Part shown: in pieces, positions 43,803 through 55,165 of the stretch
How positions within the stretch are numbered: position 1 is the first letter of the stretch
How the letters are laid out: every line of letters starts with the position of its first letter
Source: Aquamicrobium lusatiense
Lineage (GTDB): Bacteria; Pseudomonadota; Alphaproteobacteria; Rhizobiales; Rhizobiaceae
Assembly: GCF_014201615.1 (NCBI RefSeq)
Contig: NZ_JACHEU010000001.1
Location: 1,321,631 to 1,385,630, forward strand
Length of the DNA stretch: 64,000 bases
Reading direction: 5' to 3'
Position numbers and translations under genes: made by a program
Notes under the pieces: model-generated
The model's database searches: none
What the model was told of the DNA's origin: nothing
What the model saw: the letters and a program-made list of their open reading frames with translations, nothing else

Positions 43803-44582
43803 ATGAGCATGACCGGATTATTCGATCTCACGGGACGCGTGGCGCTGTTGACGGGCGCATCGCGGGGCATGGGCAAGCAGATGGCGCTCGGCCTTGCCAG
43901 ACAGGGCGCAACGGTCGTGATTTCTTCCCGAAAGCAGGACCAGCTTGATCTCGCCGCCGATGAAATCAACGATCATTGCGGAGCCAGACGGGCCTATGGA
44001 GTAGCGGCCAACGCGGGCCGCGAGGACGAACTGAAGGCATTGGTTGCCAGAACGCATGATGTCGCCGGAAAAGTCGATATTCTCATCGGCAATGCGGGTG
44101 TGAACCCGCATTACGGGCCGATCTCGGAAATACCCGACGAAGCCTATGAGAAGATCATGAGGACCAACGTGCAGGCCAATCTGTGGCTGACGCGGATGGT
44201 CGTTCCGGACATGGCTGAGAAGAAGCGCGGTTCGCTGATCTTTACCGCGAGCGTGGGGGCTTTGAAGCCCTCATCGATGCTCGGTGTTTATGGCATGTCG
44301 AAGCTGACGCTGATCGGCCTCGTCCGCAATCTTGCGCTGGAGTATGGGCCGCAGGGCATTCGGGCCAATGCGATCTGCCCCGGTGTGGTGAAAACCGATT
44401 TCGCCCGTGCGCTTTGGGATTCGCCGGAAGCCGGGGAGCGGGCGCGCACACAGGTTCCGCTTCGCCGCTTTGGCGAGCCGGAGGATTTCGCGGGCGTCGC
44501 GGTTTTCCTTGCATCGGATGAAAGCAGCTTCATGACGGGGCAGGCGCTGACGCTGTGCGGCGGCACCAACATGTGGGCCTGA
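43803..44582 (+). CDS. Short-chain dehydrogenase/reductase
   Basis: This is a classical SDR of 259 residues. The nucleotide-binding motif is LLTGASRGMGKQ, NAG is present at about residues 97-99, and the catalytic set Ser in TASVGAL plus YGMSK is intact. ICPGVVKTDFARAL and the C-terminal SSFMTGQALTLCGG are family features. It would oxidise or reduce a hydroxy- or keto-acyl intermediate. It is the first gene of the group leading to two acyl-CoA dehydrogenases, and a truncated second SDR follows. Confidence 0.9.
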   Translation: MSMTGLFDLTGRVALLTGASRGMGKQMALGLARQGATVVISSRKQDQLDLAADEINDHCGARRAYGVAANAGREDELKALVARTHDVAGKVDILIGNAGVNPHYGPISEIPDEAYEKIMRTNVQANLWLTRMVVPDMAEKKRGSLIFTASVGALKPSSMLGVYGMSKLTLIGLVRNLALEYGPQGIRANAICPGVVKTDFARALWDSPEAGERARTQVPLRRFGEPEDFAGVAVFLASDESSFMTGQALTLCGGTNMWA

Positions 44583-44585
44583 TTC

Positions 44586-44714
44586 ATGGAGATCGCCGGC
44601 AGGATTGCGGTGGGTACAGGCGCGGTGGGCGGCATCGGCCGCGCGCTTGCGCTGGCAAAATCCCTGAGTGCGGACTTCTTTGACTTGCTGCAACGCGCAG
44701 GAAAGGACAGCTGA
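44586..44714 (+). pseudogene. Short SDR remnant (N-terminal Rossmann segment only)
   Basis: A 42-residue frame starts at the ATG at 44586 and reads MEIAGRIAVGTGAVGGIG then RALALA, clearly the glycine-rich start of an SDR, before jumping to unrelated residues (KSLSADFFDLLQRAGKDS) and stopping. Normal SDRs have about 250 residues, so some 200 are missing. It fits exactly between the intact SDR gene and the acyl-CoA dehydrogenase start. A deletion inside a second, tandem SDR gene explains it. The short peptide may still be translated. Confidence 0.7.
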
Positions 44715-45902
44715 ATGGACTTGAGGTTTACGCAACAGGAACTGGCCTTTCAGCAGGAAGTCCGGGACTTTCTGAACGCCAGCCTGCCCGAGCATATTTG
44801 CGCGGCCGTCCGTTCAGGCGCTGAATTGCCGCGCACTGTCCTGCAGGAGTGGCATGAAATCCTCGGCCGCAAGGGGTGGCTGGGAACGACGTGGCCGAAA
44901 GAATATGGCGGACCCGGCTGGACGCCGGTGGAACGCTATCTCTTCGATGTGGAATGCAACCGAGCCTGCGCACCGCGCATCGTGCCCTTTGGCCCGAGCA
45001 TGCTGGGGCCCGTGATCCAGAACTTCGGCACGCGGGAACAGAAGGACAGCATCCTGCCACGGATTCTTTCAGGCGAAGACTGGTGGGCGCAAGGCTATTC
45101 GGAACCCGGCGCGGGTTCGGATCTTGCGAGTTTGAAAACGCGCGCCGAACGCGATGGCGACCACTATGTCGTCAACGGACAGAAGACATGGACGACCCTT
45201 GGGCAGCACGCCAACAAAATCTTCTGCCTCGTGCGGACAAAAAAGGAAGGCAAGCCCCAGGAGGGCATCAGCTTTCTCATGATGGACATCCCCTCGCAGG
45301 GGCTTGAGGTGCGGCCCATTCGTCTGATCGAGGGTGGCTATGAGGTCAACGAAGTCTTTCTCGACAATGTGCGTGTGCCCGTCTCCAATCTTGTCGGGGA
45401 GGAAAACAAGGGCTGGACTATCGCCAAATTCCTCCTGAGCCACGAGCGCACGAATATCGCGGGCGTCGGCATCTCGATGCAGGCGCTGGAGGAGGTGAAA
45501 TCACTTGCACGCAGGATGATCCGCAAAGGCAAACCTCTTATAGAGGACCCGCTGTTCGCAGCGCGCATCGCCCGCGTGGAAATCGATCTGGAAGCAATGA
45601 AGATCACGAATCTGCGCATGCTGTATCAGGCGCAGAAACAGGGCCATCCCGGACCGGAAACTTCCATCCTCAAGATCAAGGGAACGCAGGTCAATCAGGA
45701 ACTGCGTGATCTGGCCCGCCGCGCGCTCGGGCCGGTGGCCGCTCCATTTCCGGGAACGATAACCGAAGCAAATCTCATGTTCGGTCCGCTGAACTCGGAG
45801 GCCAACGCCGCCACCTATTTCAACAACCGCAAGACATCGATCTTCGGTGGATCGAACGAGATCCAGCGAAATATCCTGACCAAAGCGATGCTGGGATTGT
45901 AG
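44715..45902 (+). CDS. Acyl-CoA dehydrogenase, subunit 1 of an adjacent pair
   Basis: This is a FAD-dependent acyl-CoA dehydrogenase of 395 residues. The N-terminal helical domain is followed by the FAD/substrate segment QGYSEPGAGSDLASLKTRAERDGDHYVVNGQKTW and the C-terminal helices ending with KTSIFGGSNEIQRNIL. The Glu common in the YEGT form of the last motif is Gly here. It is followed after 3 bp by a shorter, more divergent homologue. In steroid- and pimelate-degrading systems such adjacent pairs form heterotetramers, which I infer here. Confidence 0.92.
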   Translation: MDLRFTQQELAFQQEVRDFLNASLPEHICAAVRSGAELPRTVLQEWHEILGRKGWLGTTWPKEYGGPGWTPVERYLFDVECNRACAPRIVPFGPSMLGPVIQNFGTREQKDSILPRILSGEDWWAQGYSEPGAGSDLASLKTRAERDGDHYVVNGQKTWTTLGQHANKIFCLVRTKKEGKPQEGISFLMMDIPSQGLEVRPIRLIEGGYEVNEVFLDNVRVPVSNLVGEENKGWTIAKFLLSHERTNIAGVGISMQALEEVKSLARRMIRKGKPLIEDPLFAARIARVEIDLEAMKITNLRMLYQAQKQGHPGPETSILKIKGTQVNQELRDLARRALGPVAAPFPGTITEANLMFGPLNSEANAATYFNNRKTSIFGGSNEIQRNILTKAMLGL

Positions 45903-45905
45903 GCC

Positions 45906-46976
45906 ATGAATTTCGATATGACTGAAGACCGGCAGATGCTGTCTGAAACGCTCAGCCGCTTCCTTGCCGATCGGTATGATTGGGAAACGCGCAACCGCGT
46001 CGCTTATACCGCGCCTTACACCGATGCGGGGCGGTGGTCGGAGTTGGCCGGGCTGGGTATTCCGGGGGCTCTGGTTCCGGAAGAGCAGGGCGGCTTTGGC
46101 GGGACGGGTTTCGATATCTCCGTCGTGTTCGAAGCGCTGGGCCGCGCCCTGTGTCCCGAACCTTTTCTGCCGACCCTTCTTGCCAGCCGTGCTTTGGAGG
46201 CGGTGGGTAAGGATCAGACCGGCCTCGTCGATGGTTCCATCCGCTATGCTGTAGGCATTTCCGAAATTGATGCCCCCTACGACCTTGCCGGCATGGCCAC
46301 CTGTGCGCGCGCAAACGGGGCCGGTTTCAGTCTTTCCGGTCGCAAGACCGCGGTATATGGCGCGCAGGTTGCGGATAGGATCCTCATTGCCGCACTGCTG
46401 GATGGCAAGCCGGCCGTCTTCGAGATCGATCCCCGTGCAGCTGGCATCACGCCTTACGGTATGATTGACGGCGGCGGCGCGGCCGAGGTTCTGCTGGACG
46501 GAACTCCGGCCGTGTTGCTCGCAAGGGACGCCGGGGCGCTGCTGAACAGCGTGATCAGAGCCGGGCGGCTGGCCTTGTGTGCGGAAGCGGTTGGTGCGAT
46601 GCAGTTTGCCTATGAGCTTCTTCTGGACTACCTCAAAACCCGCCGTCAATTCGGCGTTGCCATCGGAAGCTTCCAGGCCCTTCAGCACCGAACCGTCGAT
46701 CTGCTGACCGAAATCGAACAGGCTCGTTCGATCACGATTGCGGCTGCCGATGCTCTGGATGGACCTGACGGAGACCTGAAGGCGGCCATGGCAAAGAACC
46801 TCATCGGCCGGGCTGCGCGTCTGGTTGCGGAGGAGACGATCCAGATGAGTGGCGGCATCGGCATGACTTGGGAATATGCCGGTTCGCATTACTCCAAACG
46901 TCTTGTCATGATCGATCATCAGTTGGGCGACACGGATGATTGCCTTGAGGAGGTCATGCAGTCATACGCTGCGTGA
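45906..46976 (+). CDS. Acyl-CoA dehydrogenase, subunit 2 of an adjacent pair
   Basis: This is an acyl-CoA dehydrogenase-fold protein of 356 residues, shorter than its neighbour. It retains the N-terminal domain (WSELAGLGIPGALVPEEQGGFGGTG) and the C-terminal helices (TRRQFGVAIGSFQALQHRTVDL and SGGIGMTWEYAGSHYSKR). The middle beta domain is poorly conserved and lacks the usual EPxAGSD block. That pattern suits the non-canonical partner of a heteromeric enzyme. A strong bidirectional terminator lies 240 bp downstream. Confidence 0.88.
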   Translation: MNFDMTEDRQMLSETLSRFLADRYDWETRNRVAYTAPYTDAGRWSELAGLGIPGALVPEEQGGFGGTGFDISVVFEALGRALCPEPFLPTLLASRALEAVGKDQTGLVDGSIRYAVGISEIDAPYDLAGMATCARANGAGFSLSGRKTAVYGAQVADRILIAALLDGKPAVFEIDPRAAGITPYGMIDGGGAAEVLLDGTPAVLLARDAGALLNSVIRAGRLALCAEAVGAMQFAYELLLDYLKTRRQFGVAIGSFQALQHRTVDLLTEIEQARSITIAAADALDGPDGDLKAAMAKNLIGRAARLVAEETIQMSGGIGMTWEYAGSHYSKRLVMIDHQLGDTDDCLEEVMQSYAA

Positions 46977-47218
46977 GTAGAGCTTTCCTGATGAGGCAAA
47001 TTCCGGACGCCACACCGCCGGAATATCTCGCGCATTGCAGCTGACGCCTATGGGGGAGGCGAGGAAGGCAGAAGGTTCGGCGCTTCCTGAACACCAGCTT
47101 GTGGATGCGTGTTCCTGACAAGTCGGCCACTGCACGCACCATGCGGGTGATCGCGCGGGCGAGATACCGTTCCAAAAAATGGGTGCACCCGACCTGATCT
47201 GCCTTTGACCTGAACCAA

Positions 47219-47248
47219 AAAACGGACCGCTGAGCGACGGTCCGTTTT
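47219..47248. terminator. Bidirectional rho-independent terminator
   Basis: Arms AAAACGGACCG (47219-47229) and CGGTCCGTTTT (47238-47248) flank an 8-base loop and carry T-runs in both directions. It lies between the convergent acyl-CoA dehydrogenase and nitronate monooxygenase genes and should stop both transcripts. Confidence 0.85.
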
Positions 47249-47262
47249 CGTTGGCTGAAAGG

Positions 47263-48749
<1,487 letters not shown>

Positions 48750-48778
48750 AAAAACCCGGAGCGGGGCTCCGGGTTTTT
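48750..48778. terminator. Rho-independent terminator of the TRAP binding-protein gene
   Basis: Arms AAAAACCCGGAG (48750-48761) and CTCCGGGTTTTT (48767-48778) flank a CGGGG loop, with T-runs for both strands, 20 bp after the binding-protein stop codon on the minus strand. Confidence 0.85.
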
Positions 48779-48798
48779 CGTGTTTGCGTTTGTTGCCG

Positions 48799-50222
<1,424 letters not shown>

Positions 50223-50245
50223 GCACCCGCAGGCCTTGCGGGTGC
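50223..50245 (+). promoter_or_regulatory. Hairpin in the leader of the haemoglobin/NnrS operon
   Basis: Perfect 9-bp arms GCACCCGCA and TGCGGGTGC enclose GGCCT, about 60 bases before the first start codon. There is no T-tract. It may be an attenuator or mRNA-stability element; it does not match a riboswitch class that I know. Confidence 0.35.
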
Positions 50246-50307
50246 GAAAACCTTACCGGCGCCGATGCCGCAGGTGAAGCCGCAGGAGCGGCCATGGAGA
50301 ATTCGGT

Positions 50308-50775
50308 ATGAAGGGACGCCCCGCCCCGCAACGCACCATCGTCGTGGATGGCAAGCCGCTGCCCGAGGTTCTGGACGAGAAGATGATCGTCGCGGTCGTT
50401 CACGGATTCTACGATGAAATCCGCGGGGACGAATTGCTGGGGCCGATTTTCATGGGCGCAATCGCGGCGGAGGAGTGGCCGCATCATCTGGACAAGATGT
50501 GTGACTTCTGGTCGGCAACCCTGTTGCGTACCGGCCGCTACGATGGCCGCCCGCTGGCCCCGCATCTGCGCTTGCCGGGGCTGGGCGAAGAGCATTTCCG
50601 GCGCTGGCTCACCCTGTTCAGGGCGACCGTTAGCAAGCTGTGCCCGCCGGAGGTGGCGGCGCTGTTCATGGACAGGGCCATGCGCGTCGCGCATTCCTTC
50701 CGGCTGGCCATTGCTTTCCACCATGGGGAGGATTCGCTGAAAATCCGACCCATCCTTGAGGACACACTGTCATGA
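50308..50775 (+). CDS. Group III truncated haemoglobin
   Basis: This is a 155-residue globin of the truncated group III type. The segment FYDEIRGDELLGPIFMGAIAAEEWPHHLDKMCDFWSATLL contains the B-helix Tyr and, in the PHHLDKMCDFW part, the likely proximal His region of this group. A 20-residue polar N-terminal tail precedes the fold. The gene overlaps nnrS by 4 bp, which places it in nitric oxide stress or denitrification-linked metabolism. Group III globins are generally poorly characterised functionally. Confidence 0.88.
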   Translation: MKGRPAPQRTIVVDGKPLPEVLDEKMIVAVVHGFYDEIRGDELLGPIFMGAIAAEEWPHHLDKMCDFWSATLLRTGRYDGRPLAPHLRLPGLGEEHFRRWLTLFRATVSKLCPPEVAALFMDRAMRVAHSFRLAIAFHHGEDSLKIRPILEDTLS

Positions 50776-52013
50776 CGGCCCGCGCGAAGCATCTGCCACT
50801 CGGCGTAGGAGAGAGTCGCCGAGGCGAGTGGCCCGCCCTGCTTTCCTACGGGTTCCGGCCGTTCTTCCTGCTCGGTGCGCTTTATGCGGGTCTGGTTGTT
50901 CTGGCTTGGCTGCCGATCTTCAGCGGCACCATCGAGACCTCCAGCACCTTCACGCCGGTGGACTGGCATGTTCACGAAACCATGTTCGGCTATCTGGCGG
51001 CCATCATCACAGGTTTTCTGCTGACGGCCATCCCCAACTGGACCGGCCGCCTGCCGGTGCGGGGCGCGCCGCTGCTGGCGCTGGTGCTCCTGTGGCTGGC
51101 AGGCCGCTTTGCCGTCTTCTTCTCCGCCGAGATCGGCTGGATCGCCGCTGCGATCATCGACTGCGCGTTCCTCGTCGCCATTGCCGCATCCGCGGCGAAG
51201 GAGATCGTCGCCGGTCGCAACTGGCGCAACCTCATGGTGCTGGTTCCCGTCACCGTGTTCCTGCTGGCCAACGTGCTGTTCCACGTTGAGGCGGGCCTTG
51301 GCGGCTCCAGCGATTATGCGCGCAGATTGGCGATCGGCGCTGCCGTGATGCTGATCGTCATCATCGGGGGACGCATCATTCCGAGTTTCACCCGCAACTG
51401 GATGGTGCGTGAGAATCCGGGCCGGCTGCCGGTTCCCTTCAACCGCTTCGACAAGATCACGCTGCTGGTGAGCGCGATTGCCCTGCTTGTCTGGACTGTT
51501 GCTTCCGAGGGTATGGTGCCGGGCCTCCTTCTGTGTCTGGCCACTATGCTCAACCTTGCGCGTCTGGCCCGCTGGGCAGGCGACCGCGCCCTGCGCGACC
51601 CGTTGGTGCTGATTCTGCATGTCGGCTATCTGTTCGTGCCGGCGGGGCTGCTGATGGCCGGCCTGTTCGCGCTCGACGTGGCCGGCGTCCCGTCCGCTGC
51701 GGCGCTTCATGCCTTTGGCGTCGGCGCCATCGGCACCATGACGCTGGCCGTGATGACCCGCGCGACGCTCGGTCATACCGGACGTGACCTCAGGGCGGAT
51801 GTGCCGACCCGACTGATCTATGCGGCGATCGTCCTTGCCGCGCTGGCGCGCATCATTGCCGCTTTCATGCCGGACGAGATCGGTCTTCTGCACCTGTCGG
51901 CCGGCTTGTGGGCACTTGCTTTTTTCGGCTTTTGCCTGCGCTATGGAGGCATGTTGCTGCAGCCGAAACTGAAACCCAGGCAGCCCTCGCAACCGCCGGG
52001 AAGACCTGCATGA
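50772..52013 (+). CDS. nnrS: NnrS family membrane protein
   Basis: This is an integral membrane protein of 413 residues with about twelve hydrophobic segments. Family features are ALLSYGFRPFFLLGALYAGLVVLAWLP, VDWHVHETMFGYLAAIITGFLLTAIPNW and GGRIIPSFTRNWM. NnrS is a haem- and copper-containing protein linked to nitric oxide resistance in other Proteobacteria. It starts inside the haemoglobin gene's stop (ATGA) and ends overlapping the next gene by 4 bp, so the three are one translationally coupled unit. Confidence 0.93.
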   Translation: MTARAKHLPLGVGESRRGEWPALLSYGFRPFFLLGALYAGLVVLAWLPIFSGTIETSSTFTPVDWHVHETMFGYLAAIITGFLLTAIPNWTGRLPVRGAPLLALVLLWLAGRFAVFFSAEIGWIAAAIIDCAFLVAIAASAAKEIVAGRNWRNLMVLVPVTVFLLANVLFHVEAGLGGSSDYARRLAIGAAVMLIVIIGGRIIPSFTRNWMVRENPGRLPVPFNRFDKITLLVSAIALLVWTVASEGMVPGLLLCLATMLNLARLARWAGDRALRDPLVLILHVGYLFVPAGLLMAGLFALDVAGVPSAAALHAFGVGAIGTMTLAVMTRATLGHTGRDLRADVPTRLIYAAIVLAALARIIAAFMPDEIGLLHLSAGLWALAFFGFCLRYGGMLLQPKLKPRQPSQPPGRPA

Positions 52014-52303
52014 CCGCCTTTGTCCGACATCCTCTCGTGGCGCGAGACGCAGCCGGCGCATTTACCCTCGATGCCGATCTGCTGGCGAAACATTTCGGCT
52101 GGCCGGCCGAAACCCTGCGCGATTTCATGCGGCGCGGCATGGTGGCCAGCACAGTCGAGCGCGGCGAGGGCGAAGACGAAGGCAAATGGCGGCTCACCGT
52201 GCGCTGCGGCAATCGAAGATGGCAGGCCATCGTCGGCCCGGATGGCGCGATTTCCGACGAGCACCTCGAATTCGTACCCCTGCGCAGTGGAAGGCCGGCG
52301 TGA
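52010..52303 (+). CDS. Small DUF6522-like protein downstream of NnrS
   Basis: This 97-residue protein starts with ATG in a 4-bp overlap with nnrS. Its sequence (AGAFTLDADLLAKHFGWPAETLRDFMRRGMVASTVERGEGEDEGKWRLTV, positions 52050-52210) fits the small protein often found next to nnrS and denitrification genes, which I believe is DUF6522. No membrane segment or signal is seen. Function unknown; coupling to nnrS suggests a role in nitric oxide handling or its control. Confidence 0.72.
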   Translation: MTAFVRHPLVARDAAGAFTLDADLLAKHFGWPAETLRDFMRRGMVASTVERGEGEDEGKWRLTVRCGNRRWQAIVGPDGAISDEHLEFVPLRSGRPA

Positions 52304-52348
52304 GCGTAAGCGCAATCAGGCGGCTGACGCGCGTTCGCATCATGCCGC

Positions 52349-52365
52349 CAAAAACATCGTTTTTG
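52349..52365 (+). terminator. Possible weak terminator after the NnrS operon
   Basis: CAAAAAC (52349-52355) and GTTTTTG (52359-52365) form a short AT-rich stem with an ATC loop, 46 bp after the DUF6522-like stop. The stem is too A/T-rich to be strong. Confidence 0.3.
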
Positions 52366-52467
52366 CTGTAGCTGGTTGTTTCTCCTGCCTATTTTCAATA
52401 GAAAACTCCTATCGTACCATTAGGTCAGCCGCCTTGACGCATCGTCCGGATGCACGATCTATAAGGC

Positions 52468-54762
52468 ATGGTTACGACATTCATCGGCAAGAAATCGGCT
52501 GCCGCCGGCGGCTGGGGTGCTCTGAAAAGCTGCGGCAAGAAGCTGCTGGCCAGCGGCTCGCCGCTGACCGGCGCGCGCACCATGCTCAAGGCCAACCAGC
52601 CGGACGGCTTCGACTGCCCCGGCTGTGCGTGGGGCGATCCGGAGCACGGATCATCGTTCGAATTCTGCGAGAACGGCGTCAAGGCTGTCGCCTGGGAGGC
52701 GACGGAAAAGCGTGCCACGCCGGAATTCTTCGCCGCCCATACGGTGACGGAGCTGCGCGCGCTGACGGACTATGAGCTGGAGCTCAACGGCAGGCTCACC
52801 CATCCCATGCGCTACGACGCGGCCAGCGACCGCTACCTGCCGATCGACTGGGAACAGGCTTTCGCCGAGATCGGCACCATCCTGCGCGGGCTGGACAATC
52901 CCGACCGCGCCGAATTCTACACCTCCGGCCGGGCCAGCAACGAGGCGGCCTATCTCTATCAGCTCTTCGTGCGCATGTATGGCACGAACAATTTCCCCGA
53001 TTGCTCGAACATGTGCCACGAGGCGAGCGGCGTTGGCCTCAGGCAGTCGATCGGCGTCGGCAAGGGCACGGTTCTGCTTGAGGATTTCGAGGAGGCCGAC
53101 GCCATCTTCGTCATCGGCCAGAACCCCGGCACCAACCACCCGCGCATGCTGGGCGATCTGCGGCGCGCGGCCATGCGCGGCGCGCGCATCGTCGTCTTCA
53201 ACCCGATCCGCGAGCGCGGTCTGGAGCGGTTCTCCGATCCGCAGGACAAGATCGAGATGATCCGGGGCGGCTCCACCGACATTGCCAGTCACTATTTCCA
53301 GCCCGCGCTGGGCGGCGACATGGCTGCCGTGCGCGGCATGGCCAAGGTGGTTCTGGCAGCCGAGGATGCGGCCGTGGCGGCCGGTCGGCCTTCCATTCTC
53401 GACCATGCCTTCCTTGCCCAGCATTGCGCGGGCTTCGGGGATTATCGCCGCGCGGTCGAGGCCACCGGCTGGGACGAGATCGAGGATCAGTCCGGCCTGA
53501 CGCGCGCCGAGATCGAGCGGGCGGCGGACGTCTACATGAGCGCCGATCGGGTCATCTGCACCTGGGCCATGGGCGTGACCCAGCATTTGCACTCGGTTGC
53601 CACCATCCGCGAGATTTCCAATTTCATGTTCCTGCGCGGCAATGTCGGCCGGCCGGGAGCGGGCCTGTGCCCGGTGCGCGGCCATTCCAACGTGCAGGGC
53701 GACCGTACCGTCGGCATCAACGAGAAGCCGCCGGCGGCCTTCCTCGATGCGCTGGAAAAGGAATTCGGCTTCACCGCCCCGCGCAAGGACGGGCACAATG
53801 TGCTGGCGGCCATCGGCGCCATGCTCGACGGCTCGGCGCAGGCCTTCATCGGCCTCGGCGGCAACTTCGCCCGCGCAACGCCGGACAGCGCGCTGGTTTC
53901 TAAGGCACTGGCGAAGCAGAAGCTCACCGTCCACATCGCCACCAAGCCCAACCATTCGCATCTCATGCCGGGCGAGGTCAGCTTCATCCTGCCCTGCCTC
54001 GGCCGCACCGAGATGGACCTCAACGCGCAGGGACAGTCCCAGCTCGTCAGCGTCGAGGATTCCATGAGCATGGTGCATGGCTCGGGCGGCATCAACCGCC
54101 CCGCTTCGCGCCATCTGCGCTCCGAAGTGGCGATCATCGCCGGCATTGCAGCCGCCACCGTCGGTTCCGCCAAGGTGGACTGGATGGCGCTGGCTGAGGA
54201 CTATGACCGCATCCGCGACCATATCGCCGCCACCATTCCGGGCTTCGAGGACTACAACAAGCGCCTGCGCAAGCCGCGCGGCTTCCATCTGCGCAACAGT
54301 GCCGCCCATCGGGAATGGAACACGCCGGCCGGCAAGGCCACCTTCTCCGCCGGGCCGCTGCCGCTGGAGACCGTGCATCAGCGGGCGCGGCGTGAAAACA
54401 ATCGCTTCGCCTTGCAGACATTCCGCTCGCACGACCAATACAACACCACCGTTTACGGGCTCGACGACCGCTATCGCGGCGTCTATGGCGAGCGCCAGGT
54501 GATCTTCATCAACCCGCAGGATCTGAGTGAGATGGGTGCGGAGGCGGGCGACCGGGTCGACGTGGTCGGCGTGCATGACGACGGCATCGAGCGCGTGGCG
54601 CCGAGCTTCCGCTTCGTGCCCTACGACATTCCGCGCGGCAGCATCGCCGGCTACTATCCCGAGCTCAACGTTCTGGTGCCGCTGGGCAGCGCCGGCGAGG
54701 AAAGCGATACGCCGACCTCGAAATCCGTCATGGTGACGTTCCGTCCTCCAGAGGCGGCGTGA
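52468..54762 (+). CDS. FdhF/YdeP-family molybdopterin oxidoreductase
   Basis: This is a cytoplasmic molybdopterin enzyme of 764 residues in the YdeP/FdhF-like group. An N-terminal Cys cluster is present (DCPGCAW at 50-53 plus a later Cys near 71). Cys183 in SNMCHEASG aligns with the selenocysteine-His position of formate dehydrogenase H, so Cys probably ligates molybdenum. Molybdopterin-contact blocks include IGQNPGTNHPRMLGDL and NVGRPGAGLCPVRGHSNVQGDRT. E. coli YdeP is linked to acid resistance; its substrate is not known. The next gene overlaps by 4 bp. Confidence 0.9.
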   Translation: MVTTFIGKKSAAAGGWGALKSCGKKLLASGSPLTGARTMLKANQPDGFDCPGCAWGDPEHGSSFEFCENGVKAVAWEATEKRATPEFFAAHTVTELRALTDYELELNGRLTHPMRYDAASDRYLPIDWEQAFAEIGTILRGLDNPDRAEFYTSGRASNEAAYLYQLFVRMYGTNNFPDCSNMCHEASGVGLRQSIGVGKGTVLLEDFEEADAIFVIGQNPGTNHPRMLGDLRRAAMRGARIVVFNPIRERGLERFSDPQDKIEMIRGGSTDIASHYFQPALGGDMAAVRGMAKVVLAAEDAAVAAGRPSILDHAFLAQHCAGFGDYRRAVEATGWDEIEDQSGLTRAEIERAADVYMSADRVICTWAMGVTQHLHSVATIREISNFMFLRGNVGRPGAGLCPVRGHSNVQGDRTVGINEKPPAAFLDALEKEFGFTAPRKDGHNVLAAIGAMLDGSAQAFIGLGGNFARATPDSALVSKALAKQKLTVHIATKPNHSHLMPGEVSFILPCLGRTEMDLNAQGQSQLVSVEDSMSMVHGSGGINRPASRHLRSEVAIIAGIAAATVGSAKVDWMALAEDYDRIRDHIAATIPGFEDYNKRLRKPRGFHLRNSAAHREWNTPAGKATFSAGPLPLETVHQRARRENNRFALQTFRSHDQYNTTVYGLDDRYRGVYGERQVIFINPQDLSEMGAEAGDRVDVVGVHDDGIERVAPSFRFVPYDIPRGSIAGYYPELNVLVPLGSAGEESDTPTSKSVMVTFRPPEAA

Positions 54763-55073
54763 CGCGCACGGAGCCGGACGCCGAAGCCTTCGTCGATACC
54801 ACCGAACGGCTGATGCGGCTGGAATCGCGCCTCAGCCCCCTGCAGGCGGGGCTTCTGGCCGCACATCATCTCGGCATAGCCCGCGACAGCCGCAGCTTTT
54901 CGCGTCTGCTCGACATTGAGCATGCGCTGGTGCTGCGCGAGATCACGGCGCTCGAAGAAACCGGTGAACTGCTCAGCGTCACGAAGCGCGATTCCCGTAC
55001 GATGCGAACCTTCTACGAGCCCGGCGCCGGCGCTGCGCGCCTGCTTGCGGCGCTCGACACACCGCATGACTGA
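54759..55073 (+). CDS. Small protein coupled to the YdeP-type enzyme, winged-helix-like
   Basis: This 104-residue protein starts with GTG in a GTGA overlap with the molybdoenzyme gene. Its arrangement (SPLQAGLLAAHHLGIARDSRSFSRLLDIEHALVLREITALEETGELLSV) looks like a winged helix-turn-helix with a wing near KRDSRTMRTFY. It could be a dedicated regulator or an accessory subunit. I do not recognise a named family. The tight coupling argues for a functional link to the enzyme. Confidence 0.6.
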   Translation: MTRTEPDAEAFVDTTERLMRLESRLSPLQAGLLAAHHLGIARDSRSFSRLLDIEHALVLREITALEETGELLSVTKRDSRTMRTFYEPGAGAARLLAALDTPHD

Positions 55074-55165
55074 GCGGTTTTCCGCAACGTAAACCCTCCG
55101 TAACGGAACTTTTCCACGCGATGGTTGTTCAGCCAGCTCAAGGCAACATCTGGTGGAGTTCAGAC

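Noticed and set aside
45501..46919. 472-residue open frame on the minus strand
   Set aside because: Antisense to the acyl-CoA dehydrogenase pair, no motifs.
50223..50307. Leader hairpin before the haemoglobin/NnrS genes as a riboswitch
   Set aside because: I compared it with the cobalamin and molybdenum-cofactor classes and saw none of their conserved boxes; kept only as a hairpin.
50538..52061. 507-residue open frame on the minus strand
   Set aside because: Antisense to nnrS; composition rich in Arg, Gln and His as expected for a shadow of a membrane protein gene.
52651..54576. 641-residue open frame on the minus strand
   Set aside because: It lies wholly antisense to the YdeP-type molybdoenzyme gene, shows no family motifs and has the codon pattern of a shadow frame in GC-rich DNA.
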